Positions 27,740 to 36,560 of a stretch of DNA of 64,000 nt are shown here, piece by piece. Location of the stretch: the NCBI RefSeq assembly GCF_013149275.1, contig NZ_JABGNA010000004.1:62001-126000 (forward strand). The letters are read 5' to 3'. The position numbers and the translations under genes are program-made. This DNA is from Mucilaginibacter sp. SG564 (GTDB taxonomy: Bacteria; Bacteroidota; Bacteroidia; Sphingobacteriales; Sphingobacteriaceae). How positions within the stretch are numbered: position 1 is the first letter of the stretch; every line of letters starts with the position of its first letter. Under the pieces are notes generated by a model that did not search any database, was not told the origin of the DNA, and saw nothing but the letters and a program-made list of their open reading frames with translations.

Positions 27740-27811
27740 GTTGTTGGTGTTGTCACCAACAACTTATTATCATCGACAAACCAGTAGAATGTTGGTAACA
27801 ACACCAACATT
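27740..27811. repeat. Two GTTGGTG hairpins
   Basis: GTTGTTGGTG-4-CACCAACAAC at 27740-27763 and AATGTTGGT-6-ACCAACATT at 27788-27811 are perfect small hairpins sharing the word GTTGGT. With the preceding palindrome and the following terminator they fill the 341-base gap between AraC and the DUF4199 gene. No gene is seen in that gap. Confidence 0.65.
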
Positions 27812-27850
27812 GGCGTGGTGATAACATCTACTATTTGAAAAACACACAAA

Positions 27851-27887
27851 ACAAAAGCGGCTTCCCTTAAAAGGAAGCCGCTTTTGT
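27851..27887. terminator. Two-way rho-independent terminator
   Basis: Perfect 15-bp stem ACAAAAGCGGCTTCC/GGAAGCCGCTTTTGT with a 7-base loop. The T-rich side on either strand suits termination of the minus-strand BatA-to-DUF4199 operon, which ends at 27909. Confidence 0.88.
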
Positions 27888-27908
27888 GTCATTTCAATAA
27901 GATCTCAA

Positions 27909-28493
27909 TCAGGCCGCAGGCGGGTTATAAACCTGTGCTTCCTTTTTAAAGAAAGCGGCAAAAATGATGGCCAGTACAAACAGGAAAATTATTGTAAAAC
28001 CGGTTCCCACAATTTGCCGTCCTATGGTAACATCTTTTTGAGCCTCAAAATCCTGGTGTATTTCATCCAGCTTCTTTTTGATAATATCCGGATTGGTTTT
28101 CTTTTCCGTAAGGAATTTACTTACCGATGCCGTCATGGCGGCCTGTGTTTTTTCGGCCATGTGTGGTTCTATCACTTTGGCAAACAATTGGTCGCGCAGG
28201 GCAAACTGTATTACAAAGGCGGTAAAAAACATAATGAATATGCCTGTTGCGGCTTCACGCATAGTCCACCAGCCGCCAACCCTTTTTCTGAAATTTAAAC
28301 ATAGCAAAACAACCAGTATTATGGGTAACAGTACCGAAAATAAAAAAGGTGTAGATGATATCAACACAACCGATGTGGCCGACAGAATGATATAATAGGA
28401 TATGATACTCAATACGGTTAATACCACGCCCAACAGTACACCAAAGGTAATACCGGTTGTTCTTAACCGTTTTTTGTCAACTTCGAGGGCCAT
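27909..28493 (-). CDS. DUF4199-like membrane protein
   Basis: 194 residues with four predicted membrane helices (about 15-37, 42-62, 75-95 and 160-182). A long charged segment between helices 3 and 4 contains FLTEKKTNPDIIKKKLDEI. The layout matches DUF4199; function unknown. The start is three bases after the stop of the acidic-protein gene, so it is the last gene of a four-gene minus-strand operon (BatA-type, dihydroorotase-like, acidic, DUF4199). A strong terminator follows. The other DUF4199 gene of the window is at 24375. Confidence 0.8.
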   Translation of the reverse strand: MALEVDKKRLRTTGITFGVLLGVVLTVLSIISYYIILSATSVVLISSTPFLFSVLLPIILVVLLCLNFRKRVGGWWTMREAATGIFIMFFTAFVIQFALRDQLFAKVIEPHMAEKTQAAMTASVSKFLTEKKTNPDIIKKKLDEIHQDFEAQKDVTIGRQIVGTGFTIIFLFVLAIIFAAFFKKEAQVYNPPAA

Positions 28494-28496
28494 TGA

Positions 28497-29165
28497 TTAC
28501 TGAAAATTGATTAATATATCTAAAACGGCCATATCAAATTCCTTATCCAAGGCGTATTCGGCAATCTCTGCCTTGGTTTCGTCGGTTGGATCGATGGTTT
28601 GGAAAAAGCAGATCATCGGGTAAAAAAGTTCTTTCAACTCCGAATCCTGCGGAAGACTTTGAGCTACCTTGCTTACTTCCGAAACCGGGCTTTCGATCAG
28701 GATCTGGTTAGCTATAACCGGTTCATAAATGCGGTATTCGTCCTGAAACTCGTCTTCATCAACCAATAAAAATTCCTTCAGGTAATCTTCCAATTCAGGC
28801 TCAATATCTTCGTCCTCACATTCGTTCAGGTACAGCAGCAGGTTCAGGAGCTCAGTACCGCGGTCAAGCGTTTGCTCTTCAATATCTTCCCATTCGGCCG
28901 AGTCGAGGTAATCCTCTTCCAGTTTTTTAACATCGGCACTAAAGAAGTTCACGAGCAGGAGGTCAAAAAAAACCTCGCGCAATGATTCGATGGCCGGGTT
29001 ATTGTCAAATACTTCGTCCAGGGCGTCAACCTTGGTCAAAAAATCCTCGTCGAGCGCGAAAACTTCGCCGAAGCTATTGCGCAAACCTGTAGCGTCAAAA
29101 ACACTGTATTTAGAAAAAGCCTCCAATGCGGCCTCAAAGGCGGTTTCTATTTTTGGATCGATCAT
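28497..29165 (-). CDS. Acidic soluble protein of unknown function
   Basis: 222 residues, very rich in Asp and Glu (for example LYLNECEDEDIEPELEDYL near 110) and with no signal peptide or membrane segment. It appears all-helical. The family was not recognised. The start is 8 bases after the stop of the dihydroorotase-like gene, and its stop is 3 bases before the DUF4199 start. Such tight packing implies co-expression. Its steady partnership with a degenerate dihydroorotase would be worth testing across genomes. Confidence 0.75.
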   Translation of the reverse strand: MIDPKIETAFEAALEAFSKYSVFDATGLRNSFGEVFALDEDFLTKVDALDEVFDNNPAIESLREVFFDLLLVNFFSADVKKLEEDYLDSAEWEDIEEQTLDRGTELLNLLLYLNECEDEDIEPELEDYLKEFLLVDEDEFQDEYRIYEPVIANQILIESPVSEVSKVAQSLPQDSELKELFYPMICFFQTIDPTDETKAEIAEYALDKEFDMAVLDILINFQ

Positions 29166-29173
29166 GATTGTCG

Positions 29174-30424
29174 TTATTTAAAGATTTGTTTTTTATTGTA
29201 GGTTAGCTGTACTTTTCCTTTTAAATGCTGCCCAAAGAACGGTGAATTAACCGATTTGGAACGATTATTTTTATTACTGTATTCCCATTCCGTTTCGGTG
29301 TCAAACAGTACCAGGTTGGCCTTTTCGCCCTCGGCTATAACGGGTACGACTACGCCCAGTATCTCGCGTGGATTTATAGCCAGTTTTTCAACCAGTACTT
29401 CTACCGGTAAACCTGACCTGAGCGCCAGCGGCAACGCGGTCTGAAATCCGGTTATACCAAATTCGGCTACTTCAAACTCTACATCCTTAAACTCCACTTC
29501 GTGTGGGGTATGCTGGCTTACAATGGCATCAATGGTACCATCTTTAAGTCCTTTTATCAACGCCAAAACATCATCTTTGGTACGCAGGGGCGGTTTAACC
29601 TTGTACATGCTGTCAAAACCCATCAGGGCCTCATCGGTAAGTACCAGGTGATGCGCGGCCACATCGCAGGTAACCTCCAGTCCTTTGCGTTTAGCTTCGC
29701 GAATAAGCTCCACAGAACGGGCGGTTGATACGGTGCTGAAGTGTATTTTTGATACGGTATACTCGGCCAGGTAAAGGTCGCGAGCTATCATCAGCTCTTC
29801 GGCCAGTGATGGTATACCCTTCATGCCCAGCAGTGTGCTTATCTCGCCCTCGTTCACTTTGGCTTTACCGGCAATGGCGGTATCTTCCGGGTACGAGAAC
29901 ACCAGGGCGTCAAAACCCTGGGCATATAGTAAGGCGCGTTCCATCAAACCTGCATCCTGCACCGGGCGGTTGCCATCGGTAAAGGCGCGGGCACCGCTTT
30001 GGTACATATCATACATTTCGGCCAGGTCTTTACCCTCACGTTTGTGCGATATGGTTCCCAGTGGATAAACATCAACCAGGTTATTTTTGGCGCGGTTAAG
30101 CAGGTATTCAATTTCGGCTTTGGAGTGAACCGGAGGCGTGGTATTGGGCATTAACGCAACACCTGTAAAACCACCGGCAGCGGCAGCGCGTGTGCCCGAG
30201 TGCATATCCTCCTTGGTTTCCAGTCCCAATTCGCCTATATTACAGTTGAGATCGAAAAAACCGGGCGATACATATTTGCCCTCGCCATCTACCACTTCGG
30301 CATCGGCCTCTATATCTTCGGCAATGCGGGTGATCACCCCGTTTTCAATTAAAATATCGGTAACTTGTTGATGAAAGGCTGATCCGGGATCAAGAATGGT
30401 GGCAGATTTGATAAGCAAATTCAT
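29174..30424 (-). CDS. Dihydroorotase homologue lacking catalytic residues
   Basis: 416 residues from ATG 30424; a GTG two codons upstream is also open. The overall sequence is amidohydrolase/dihydroorotase (GTRAAAAGGFTGVALMPNT near 80, VAAHHLVLTDEAL near 245). The metal-binding HxH after PGFxD is replaced by N-C-N at 60-62, and the catalytic Asp motif that normally reads TDHAPH is SQHTPH. Zinc binding and hydrolysis are therefore doubtful. It may be a non-catalytic DHOase partner, as known for pseudo-DHOases associated with aspartate transcarbamoylase; no pyrB is in the window. It is the second gene of a four-gene operon. Confidence 0.85.
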   Translation of the reverse strand: MNLLIKSATILDPGSAFHQQVTDILIENGVITRIAEDIEADAEVVDGEGKYVSPGFFDLNCNIGELGLETKEDMHSGTRAAAAGGFTGVALMPNTTPPVHSKAEIEYLLNRAKNNLVDVYPLGTISHKREGKDLAEMYDMYQSGARAFTDGNRPVQDAGLMERALLYAQGFDALVFSYPEDTAIAGKAKVNEGEISTLLGMKGIPSLAEELMIARDLYLAEYTVSKIHFSTVSTARSVELIREAKRKGLEVTCDVAAHHLVLTDEALMGFDSMYKVKPPLRTKDDVLALIKGLKDGTIDAIVSQHTPHEVEFKDVEFEVAEFGITGFQTALPLALRSGLPVEVLVEKLAINPREILGVVVPVIAEGEKANLVLFDTETEWEYSNKNNRSKSVNSPFFGQHLKGKVQLTYNKKQIFK

Positions 30425-30451
30425 GTGCACTGCTTTAAGGATTTGTATAGA

Positions 30452-32500
30452 TCAAACAGGCTGCTTGATGGCTTGTTTACCCGGGTTAAAGTACCTGATC
30501 AACAAAATTTCGGCGGCCAGAAAAATCAATGCCAAAATTATACAAAGTTTCCATAATTGTGTGCCAAAATTTGTTTCGGCTACAATACCTTTTAAGGAAG
30601 CCTTTGTGCCTGTTAATAAGCTGGTTGATGAAGGCATCAGCTGTTTCAGATCGGCCTGGCTCAAATAACTCAGGTCAGATTCGCTGCGGTTATCGTTAAA
30701 GGCCAGCGTGGCCAGCGTACTATCCTGCTTTTTTAGCGTATAGATCCCGGTTTCATGTAACTGATCAGAGAGGTATAACAAAGTGCTCCCCTCCTGCTGC
30801 CGCACATCCGGAATGGTGCTTTGATCGCCTTTCACCAGCTTGAGCAATTGCTTTTCGGTCACCTGTACGGGTGGTATCTCCAACGTTTCGTCCTGGCCCA
30901 GAGTGTAAAACAGCGGCAGATCGTGCCCGCTCAACAGGGCAATGCGGAATAGCGTAGGCACAAAAAGAGCGTGCCTGGGCAGGCTGCTGTATGCCTCATC
31001 AAGCGGTACAGCGGCTACATACACCTTACCCCTGCTATGGTTATAACCAGCCCAAAAGCTTTGCCCGCCGCTTAGTTTCATCAAGTTATCGCCCCCTGCA
31101 CCCGAGGTGTTTAACTGGTAATATTTTTTAACCGTGGGCAGATCGGGGTTATCAGGAAAATTCTCGAACACGTTTTTAAACACCGGACTTTGCCTGTTCA
31201 GGGTTGATACTTTGGTAGCTTCCGTTACTAATTTCTCTGGCCAGGCTGCATTCATCAGCTGTAGAAATGCGCGATAATTAGGCAGGTCGGCATCCGCGGC
31301 CGGGAAAACCACCAGCGTTCCGCCCTTGGAAACATAGGTTTTTAATTGCTGTGCAAGTCCTGTAGATATAGCTTTTACATCGCTGATGACTACAATGGGC
31401 AAACTATTGAGCCCTGCATAATCTACATTACCATCGGGCACGCGCCGGGCGGCAAAAAACGGATCGGAAGCAAATACGGCTTTCAGATATGGGTTGGGTG
31501 TACCACCATCTATCAGCAACACAGGCATTTGCGCACTTACATTAAAACTGAAGTAAAACTTATTATCAAACGTAACCGGGTTATCCTGCAGCTCAACCAG
31601 GCCCTGCTGCCAGCCGGCTTGCAAGCCCATAAAGGCCAACGTATCGGTTTGTACAGTACGAGCGGGAATGGTATAACTGCCCAAAGCTTTTTGCGCGCCG
31701 TTGATCGTTACCTTCAACGGTACCCTCTCCGCCTTTTCACCGGCATAATTATGCAGGCGTACTACCAGCTTTTCGTTTTCTCCGGGGCGATGAACGGCGC
31801 TTAATAGCCAAACGGAATCAACCGCCACATTGGGTAGGTTTACGGCTTTCAATTGTATGAGGCTGGTGGCTATGCCGCTATCTGTTTTTAACGGCTTACC
31901 AGCCATGTTTTTTTGAAGATCAGAAATGATATAGGTCGATTTGATAGTGCCTTGCTGAGTAAGCAACAGGCTTTGCTGACGAGCGATGATCTGCTGTAAT
32001 GTACGGCTCTGCGCGCTGATCTTCACCTGGTCAACAGCGTCATTAAATTCATCACGACTCAACAGGCGCTGGTGTTTGCCTTCAAAATCCTGCGTAAGCA
32101 GCTGAAAACGATCGTTGATATTATAAGCCGAGGCAATCTCCTTGGCTTTTTGTTTGGCATCATCCAGCAGCGAACCCTCCCGGTTGAGGGTTTCCATACT
32201 GTAGGAGTTATCCACAAAAATACTTACCGCGTTTTGCCGGCCGGTATTGGCGGCATTTTGCCCCGGTAGATACGGCCTGGCAAAAGCCATCACCAGGAAA
32301 AGCAGGGCCAGCAATCTGGCGGCCAGGATGAGCCTCTCCTTTAAATTACGACGCGATGCCTGCTGCTCCTGGATCTCTTTTAAAAACTGCACATTGCTAA
32401 AATTCACCTTCTGAAACTTACGGAAGTTGAATAAGTGGATGATAACCGGGATAGCTAACGTGAGCAGTGCAAATAAAAAAGCCGGGTATATAAAGCGCAT
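30452..32500 (-). CDS. BatA-domain/vWA-like membrane protein
   Basis: 682 residues. The N-terminal BatA (aerotolerance regulator-type) region has two helices: FALLTLAIPVIIHLFNFRKF near 10 and LILAARLLALLFLVMAFARP near 57. A vWA-like domain with DNSYSM (a DxSxS metal site) lies near 93. A GATase-like fold follows around 330-520, and one C-terminal helix (ILALIFLAAEILLI) near 660. BatA-like proteins belong to MoxR/vWA systems, but no MoxR ATPase gene is visible here. It is the first gene of the operon with the dihydroorotase-like gene, 27 bases downstream. Confidence 0.85.
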   Translation of the reverse strand: MRFIYPAFLFALLTLAIPVIIHLFNFRKFQKVNFSNVQFLKEIQEQQASRRNLKERLILAARLLALLFLVMAFARPYLPGQNAANTGRQNAVSIFVDNSYSMETLNREGSLLDDAKQKAKEIASAYNINDRFQLLTQDFEGKHQRLLSRDEFNDAVDQVKISAQSRTLQQIIARQQSLLLTQQGTIKSTYIISDLQKNMAGKPLKTDSGIATSLIQLKAVNLPNVAVDSVWLLSAVHRPGENEKLVVRLHNYAGEKAERVPLKVTINGAQKALGSYTIPARTVQTDTLAFMGLQAGWQQGLVELQDNPVTFDNKFYFSFNVSAQMPVLLIDGGTPNPYLKAVFASDPFFAARRVPDGNVDYAGLNSLPIVVISDVKAISTGLAQQLKTYVSKGGTLVVFPAADADLPNYRAFLQLMNAAWPEKLVTEATKVSTLNRQSPVFKNVFENFPDNPDLPTVKKYYQLNTSGAGGDNLMKLSGGQSFWAGYNHSRGKVYVAAVPLDEAYSSLPRHALFVPTLFRIALLSGHDLPLFYTLGQDETLEIPPVQVTEKQLLKLVKGDQSTIPDVRQQEGSTLLYLSDQLHETGIYTLKKQDSTLATLAFNDNRSESDLSYLSQADLKQLMPSSTSLLTGTKASLKGIVAETNFGTQLWKLCIILALIFLAAEILLIRYFNPGKQAIKQPV

Positions 32501-32517
32501 ATTTTATCGGTGCAATA

Positions 32518-32590
32518 GGCAGATATACAAATGTGCGAATAAATGTGCAGATTTCAGATGTGCGGATATGCAAATGCGCGGATGCGAAAA
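32518..32590. repeat. AGATGTGCA-family words, copy 2
   Basis: Consecutive diverged words (ACAAATGTGCG, AAATGTGCAGA, AGATGTGCGGATATGCAAAT) in direct orientation upstream of the BatA-type gene. They match those at 3059-3128 and 46218-46343 but lack long inverted arms here. Confidence 0.6.
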
Positions 32591-32660
32591 GTCGACTCAC
32601 CCTGGCATCGCTGCGCTTGCCATCCCGCTCTTCGCCTGCGGCGGAAAGACCTCACCCCAA

Positions 32661-32722
32661 CCCTCTCCTTTGGAGAGGGAGTAAAAACACGTGCCAGGTA
32701 ACGTCCTCTCCTTTGGAGAGGA
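32661..32722. repeat. Two TCTCCTTTGGAGA hairpins
   Basis: CCCTCTCC-TTT-GGAGAGGG at 32661-32679 and TCCTCTCC-TTT-GGAGAGGA at 32704-32722 are perfect hairpins 24 bases apart. Together with the preceding word repeat and the tetR promoter they occupy the 320-base gap 32501-32820, which holds no gene. Confidence 0.75.
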
Positions 32723-32763
32723 TTTAGGAGATATTTCTATTTAAGAGCAATTCAAATAAAATA

Positions 32764-32795
32764 TTTGTAAGTAAATAAACATTTACTTATTTTTG
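32764..32795 (+). promoter_or_regulatory. tetR promoter with inverted-repeat operator
   Basis: A -33 TTTG (32764-32767), a 20-base spacer and a perfect -7 TATTTTTG (32788-32795) match the Bacteroidota sigma consensus. Between them lies a perfect dyad TAAGTAAAT-AAAC-ATTTACTTA (32768-32789) that fills the spacer. Binding of the TetR product here would block RNA polymerase, so autoregulation of tetR and the next gene is the simplest reading. Confidence 0.75.
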
Positions 32796-32820
32796 TATCG
32801 ACATTTAAAATACCGGCATT

Positions 32821-33417
32821 ATGCGACCAAAGAACTTAGAAAAAGAAGAAGCCATCCGCACCATAGCCCTGCAAATTATTGCCGAGGAAGGCCTGGAAAA
32901 CCTCACCATGCAGAAGCTGGCTAAGGCGGCCAATATATCGCCCCGTACTATTTACATCAAGTACGACAATAAGGAGGATCTCCTGGTAAAGCTTTTTATT
33001 GAAGAGGTTTTGGGTAATTATGAGCAGGCTATATTGCATGATTTCAGATTTGACATGGGCTTTGCCGAAGGCGTAAAAAAGCTTTGGCTCAACGGCTTTG
33101 CCTATTTTAAAAATAACCGACATGCCTTTGCGCTGATCCAATACGGCAAATCATCGCCCCTGCTCAACAAGGCTTACCAGCAAAAAAACATTAAACAGGG
33201 TGATTTTTTTGGACCTATCATCCGTTTCCTGGAGCATCATGCCTCTGCCGGTACTATCCATAATTTTCATCATGATATACAACGGGCTTTACTGTTTTCG
33301 CCTTTGACAGACCTCATGAGCGAATATTTTGATTACCAGGAAAGGCCCGAACAGATCATCACCGAAGAAACACTTCTGCGATGCTGCGATGCCGTGATCA
33401 AAGGGATGACCAAATAA
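32821..33417 (+). CDS. TetR/AcrR-family transcriptional regulator
   Basis: 198 residues. The N-terminal helix-turn-helix spans about 8-50 (LENLTMQKLAKAANISPRTI), followed by YIKYDNKEDLLVKLFI, the typical start of the ligand-binding domain. The C-terminal domain is helical and not recognisable to subfamily. The operator-like dyad between the promoter boxes upstream argues for autorepression. The TetX-like monooxygenase gene starts 15 bases after its stop, so regulator and enzyme probably form one unit induced by the enzyme's substrate or a related compound. Confidence 0.9.
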   Translation: MRPKNLEKEEAIRTIALQIIAEEGLENLTMQKLAKAANISPRTIYIKYDNKEDLLVKLFIEEVLGNYEQAILHDFRFDMGFAEGVKKLWLNGFAYFKNNRHAFALIQYGKSSPLLNKAYQQKNIKQGDFFGPIIRFLEHHASAGTIHNFHHDIQRALLFSPLTDLMSEYFDYQERPEQIITEETLLRCCDAVIKGMTK

Positions 33418-33432
33418 ATTAAAACACAAAAA

Positions 33433-34575
33433 ATGAACCACATTAAAAATAAAAAGATAGCCATAGTGGGTGGCGGCCCGGGCGGATTAACCCTGGCACG
33501 ACTGCTGCAAATGAACGGCGCCGCTGTAAAAGTTTACGAACGCGACGCTCACAAAGATGCCCGGGCAAAGGGCGCTACGCTTGATCTGCATGAAGAATCC
33601 GGTCTGAAAGCCCTCCGGGAAGCCGGGCTGATGGAAGCTTTCGAGGCCAATTATCGTCCTGATGCAGATAGGGTACGGATCATTGACCAGCACGTCAACA
33701 TTATTCTTGATGAACATACCAACGCCAAACGCCCCATGGACCGGCCCGAAATTGACCGTGGCCCGCTGCAAAATATCCTGCTGGATTCTTTACTGCCGGG
33801 TACGGTTGTTTGGGACAGTCATTTTTTAAGCATGCTACCTGAAGGCAGTTCCTGGAAACTGGCATTCAAGAATGGAGTTTCAATTATTGCCGATATAGTG
33901 ATCGCTGCCGACGGGGCCAGCTCCAAATTACGATCATATATTACGCCTATTAAGCCTTTCTACTCAGGTGTTACAGCCATAGAAGGCGCGGTGGCCTATT
34001 CAGAAACAGCCAGCCCAAAAATACACCAGCTATTAAAAGGTGGTAAAATATTTGGCATGAGTAATGAAAAAACGCTACTGGTAAGTTCCAAAGGCGACGG
34101 CAGCCTGGTGTTTTATGCAGGCTTAAAAACCGATGAGAACTGGGTTAAAGATTCGGGGATAGATTTTAGCGACAAAGCTCAGGTACTTGCCTGGTTCAAA
34201 AAAGATTATGCCGACTGGGATAGCGTATGGCTTGAACTCTTCGAGAACGCCAGTTATGCCTTTGTACCCCGCCCACAATATTGCATGCCTTTTGATCAAA
34301 CCTGGGAAGCATTACCCAATCTCACCATGCTTGGCGACGCCGCGCACCTGATGCCCCCCTATGCCGGCGAGGGCGTAAACATGGCTATGCTGGATGCCCT
34401 TGAACTGAGTGAATGCCTGCTCAGTGATGATTTTGCTGATACGCAATCGGCCATTGCTGCTTACGAAAAGCAGATGCGGTCACGGGCCAGCGAAACAGCC
34501 ATGATCACTATGGAATCAACCGAGGCCCTGCATTCGTCAAAAGCCATCGATTTCTTCCTCAACATCATTGGTTAA
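33433..34575 (+). CDS. TetX-like FAD-dependent monooxygenase
   Basis: 380 residues, class A flavoprotein hydroxylase. The FAD motif VGGGPGG is at 12-18; ERDAHKDARAKGATLDLHEE near 36 matches the TetX signature closely; the DG motif is AADGASSKLR near 158 and the GD motif GDAAHLMPPYAGEGVN near 300. By eye, positions matching the TetX tetracycline contacts (Gln192, Arg213, His234) are not conserved, so another aromatic or polycyclic substrate is more likely. It is the second gene of a TetR-controlled unit, and no mobile element is next to it. Confidence 0.88.
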   Translation: MNHIKNKKIAIVGGGPGGLTLARLLQMNGAAVKVYERDAHKDARAKGATLDLHEESGLKALREAGLMEAFEANYRPDADRVRIIDQHVNIILDEHTNAKRPMDRPEIDRGPLQNILLDSLLPGTVVWDSHFLSMLPEGSSWKLAFKNGVSIIADIVIAADGASSKLRSYITPIKPFYSGVTAIEGAVAYSETASPKIHQLLKGGKIFGMSNEKTLLVSSKGDGSLVFYAGLKTDENWVKDSGIDFSDKAQVLAWFKKDYADWDSVWLELFENASYAFVPRPQYCMPFDQTWEALPNLTMLGDAAHLMPPYAGEGVNMAMLDALELSECLLSDDFADTQSAIAAYEKQMRSRASETAMITMESTEALHSSKAIDFFLNIIG

Positions 34576-34614
34576 GTTTTAAAACAAAACGCCACTCGCA
34601 TTCTTTTATACAGA

Positions 34615-35334
34615 ATGGAGTGGCATATCGGTTGTTCGGGTTTTCACTATAAGGACTGGAAGGGTAAGTTTTACCCGGAGGATCTGCCGCAGCGCAAATG
34701 GTTCGATTATTATTGCGAGCATTTTAAAACGCTGGAGCTCAATGTAACCTTTTATCGTTTCCCACAGCTTTCGTTCCTGCAAAACTGGTATGGTAAAAGT
34801 CCGGCCGATTTCCGTTTTGCGGTAAAGGCCCCGCGTGCCATTACCCATTACAAAAAGTTTAACGATACCACTGAGCTCATCACCAGTTTTTATGATACCA
34901 TTAACCAGGGATTACGGGAGAAACTTGGGCCGGTGTTGTTTCAGCTGCCGCCGAGTTTTAGTTATGATGAGGAGAAGCTTGAACGGATCATCAACAGCCT
35001 TAACCCTTCATTTAAAAACGTATTGGAACTACGTCATGTAAGCTGGTGGAATGATTTGGTTTATCAAAAACTGGCCAAACATCATATTACCTTTTGCGGC
35101 ATGAGCCATCCCAGTTTACCCGACGACGTGATACAAAATACACCTATTGTTTACTACAGATTTCATGGTGTACCGGTGTTGTATCGTTCGCCCTATTCTA
35201 AAGGTTTTCTCCAAAAAATCATCAACGCCGTAAAACAAAATCCCGGTACCCGCGAGGCCTGGTTTTATTTTAATAATGATTTTGACGCGGTTGGCGTGGG
35301 TAACGCAAATGATATGATTTCGTTGGTTAAATAA
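34615..35334 (+). CDS. DUF72 domain protein (YecE-like)
   Basis: 239 residues of the DUF72 TIM-barrel-like family, whose biochemical role is unknown. The N-terminal signature WHIGCSGFHYKDWKGKFYPE is near 3, TFYRFPQLSFLQNW near 47, and VLFQLPPSFSYDEEKL near 107. The closing region has YYRFHGVPVLYRSPYS and the usual WFYFNNDFDAVGVGNA. It sits 39 bases after the monooxygenase gene and 60 before an aldo/keto reductase; co-transcription is possible but no strong signal shows it. Confidence 0.9.
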   Translation: MEWHIGCSGFHYKDWKGKFYPEDLPQRKWFDYYCEHFKTLELNVTFYRFPQLSFLQNWYGKSPADFRFAVKAPRAITHYKKFNDTTELITSFYDTINQGLREKLGPVLFQLPPSFSYDEEKLERIINSLNPSFKNVLELRHVSWWNDLVYQKLAKHHITFCGMSHPSLPDDVIQNTPIVYYRFHGVPVLYRSPYSKGFLQKIINAVKQNPGTREAWFYFNNDFDAVGVGNANDMISLVK

Positions 35335-35394
35335 TTTTTTAATCTCAACAATTAAATACATTTTGCTGCCGGATTTTAAACCACTTATTTATCT

Positions 35395-36390
35395 ATGGAA
35401 TTTAGACGATTAGGAGAAACTAAGCTTGCTGTTTCGGTTATAACATTTGGTGCCTGGGCCGCCGGTGGCTGGATGTGGGGTGGTAATGACGATAAAGAAG
35501 CCATTGAAGCCATGCGCGTATCTTACGATATGGGCATTACCTCTATTGACACCGCCCCTATTTACGGGCAGGGCAAAAGCGAAGAACTGGTTGGCGAGGC
35601 CATAAAAGGTTTACCGCGCGATAAAGTACAGCTGCTCACCAAATACGGCATGCGCTGGGATTTAGCTAAAGGCACTTTTGGCTTTAAAAGCCAGGATAAT
35701 GATGGTAAGGATATTGATGTTTATAAATACGCAGGCAAGGAAAGCATCATACTGGAATGCGAAAATAGCCTGAAACGTTTGGGTACCGACTATATTGACC
35801 TGTACCAGATCCACTGGCCGGATGCCAGCACACCTATCGATGAAACTATGGAAGCCGTGCTTCGGCTTAAAGAACAGGGCAAAATACGTGAGGCCGGCGT
35901 AAGTAACTACGATTTACAACAAATGGCTACCGCCGAAAAAACCATCAAGCTGGCATCCAACCAGGTGCCTTTTAGTATGGTGAACCGGGATATTGAAGAT
36001 GAACTGATCCCCTACTGCATCGAAAATAAAAAGTCAATTTTGGCTTATAGTCCGCTGGAACGTGGTTTATTGACCGGTAAAATAAAACCAGGGCACCAAT
36101 TTGAAGCGGGCGATCATCGCGCTGGTGTAAAATATTTTCAGGAAGAGAACATTAAACGTACCAACGAATTCCTTGCCAAAATAAAACCCCTGGCCGATGA
36201 AAAAGGCGCCACCCTGGGACAGTTAGTAATCCGCTGGACCATCAACCATCCGGGCATTACCATAGCGCTTGTAGGCGCCCGTAATGCCGCACAGGCCAAA
36301 CAAAATGCCAAGGCTATCGAGATACATATCAATGGCGAGGAAATGGAATTTATCAATAACCAGTTGGGCGATCTGGAGATTGTGGGGTAA
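35395..36390 (+). CDS. Aldo/keto reductase
   Basis: 331 residues with an intact AKR tetrad: Asp and Tyr in IDTAPIYGQGKSEELVG near 50-66, Lys in LLTKYGM near 82 and His in LYQIHWPD near 138. YSPLERGLLTGKIKPG near 222 and the C-terminal NADPH site GARNAAQAKQNAKAI near 297 are typical of the bacterial general-stress/sugar-aldehyde AKR branch. The substrate cannot be told. It differs from the AKR at 25729, which lacks the usual Asp and His. A palindromic repeat and a two-way terminator follow. Confidence 0.92.
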   Translation: MEFRRLGETKLAVSVITFGAWAAGGWMWGGNDDKEAIEAMRVSYDMGITSIDTAPIYGQGKSEELVGEAIKGLPRDKVQLLTKYGMRWDLAKGTFGFKSQDNDGKDIDVYKYAGKESIILECENSLKRLGTDYIDLYQIHWPDASTPIDETMEAVLRLKEQGKIREAGVSNYDLQQMATAEKTIKLASNQVPFSMVNRDIEDELIPYCIENKKSILAYSPLERGLLTGKIKPGHQFEAGDHRAGVKYFQEENIKRTNEFLAKIKPLADEKGATLGQLVIRWTINHPGITIALVGARNAAQAKQNAKAIEIHINGEEMEFINNQLGDLEIVG

Positions 36391-36425
36391 TTTCTGAACA
36401 TACCCCAATTGTAATGCTAAAATAA

Positions 36426-36545
36426 GGGTGTCATGGTGAGCCCCGTCGAACCATGGTGGGCAGGCCTCTACGCACGAGTCTTCGACAAGCTCAGACTGAC
36501 AGGCCTTTTGCATTTTGAAGAAGCTCCTTCGTTCCTCAGGATGAC
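36426..36545. repeat. Palindromic repeat with TGTCATGGTGAGC / GGATGACA ends
   Basis: Begins GGTGTCATGGTGAGCCCCGT and ends CTTCGTTCCTCAGGATGACA. The right end is the exact complement of the left end of the repeat at 50993-51073. Internal words include GTCGAACCATGG and CTTCGACAAGCTCAGACTGA. It lies in the gap between the aldo/keto reductase and the two-way terminator. Noncoding. Confidence 0.75.
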
Positions 36546-36560
36546 AAAAATATAATTACA

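Noticed and set aside
29174..30424. Functional pyrC
   Set aside because: The metal-binding HxH and catalytic Asp motifs are changed, so I kept it as a homologue without the symbol.
32427..32727. Plus-strand ORFs upstream of tetR
   Set aside because: They overlap the start of the BatA-type gene and the spacer hairpins and have no recognisable features.
33433..34575. Tetracycline-resistance gene tet(X)
   Set aside because: Framework motifs match, but the key tetracycline-contact positions do not by eye, and there is no mobile element; called TetX-like only.
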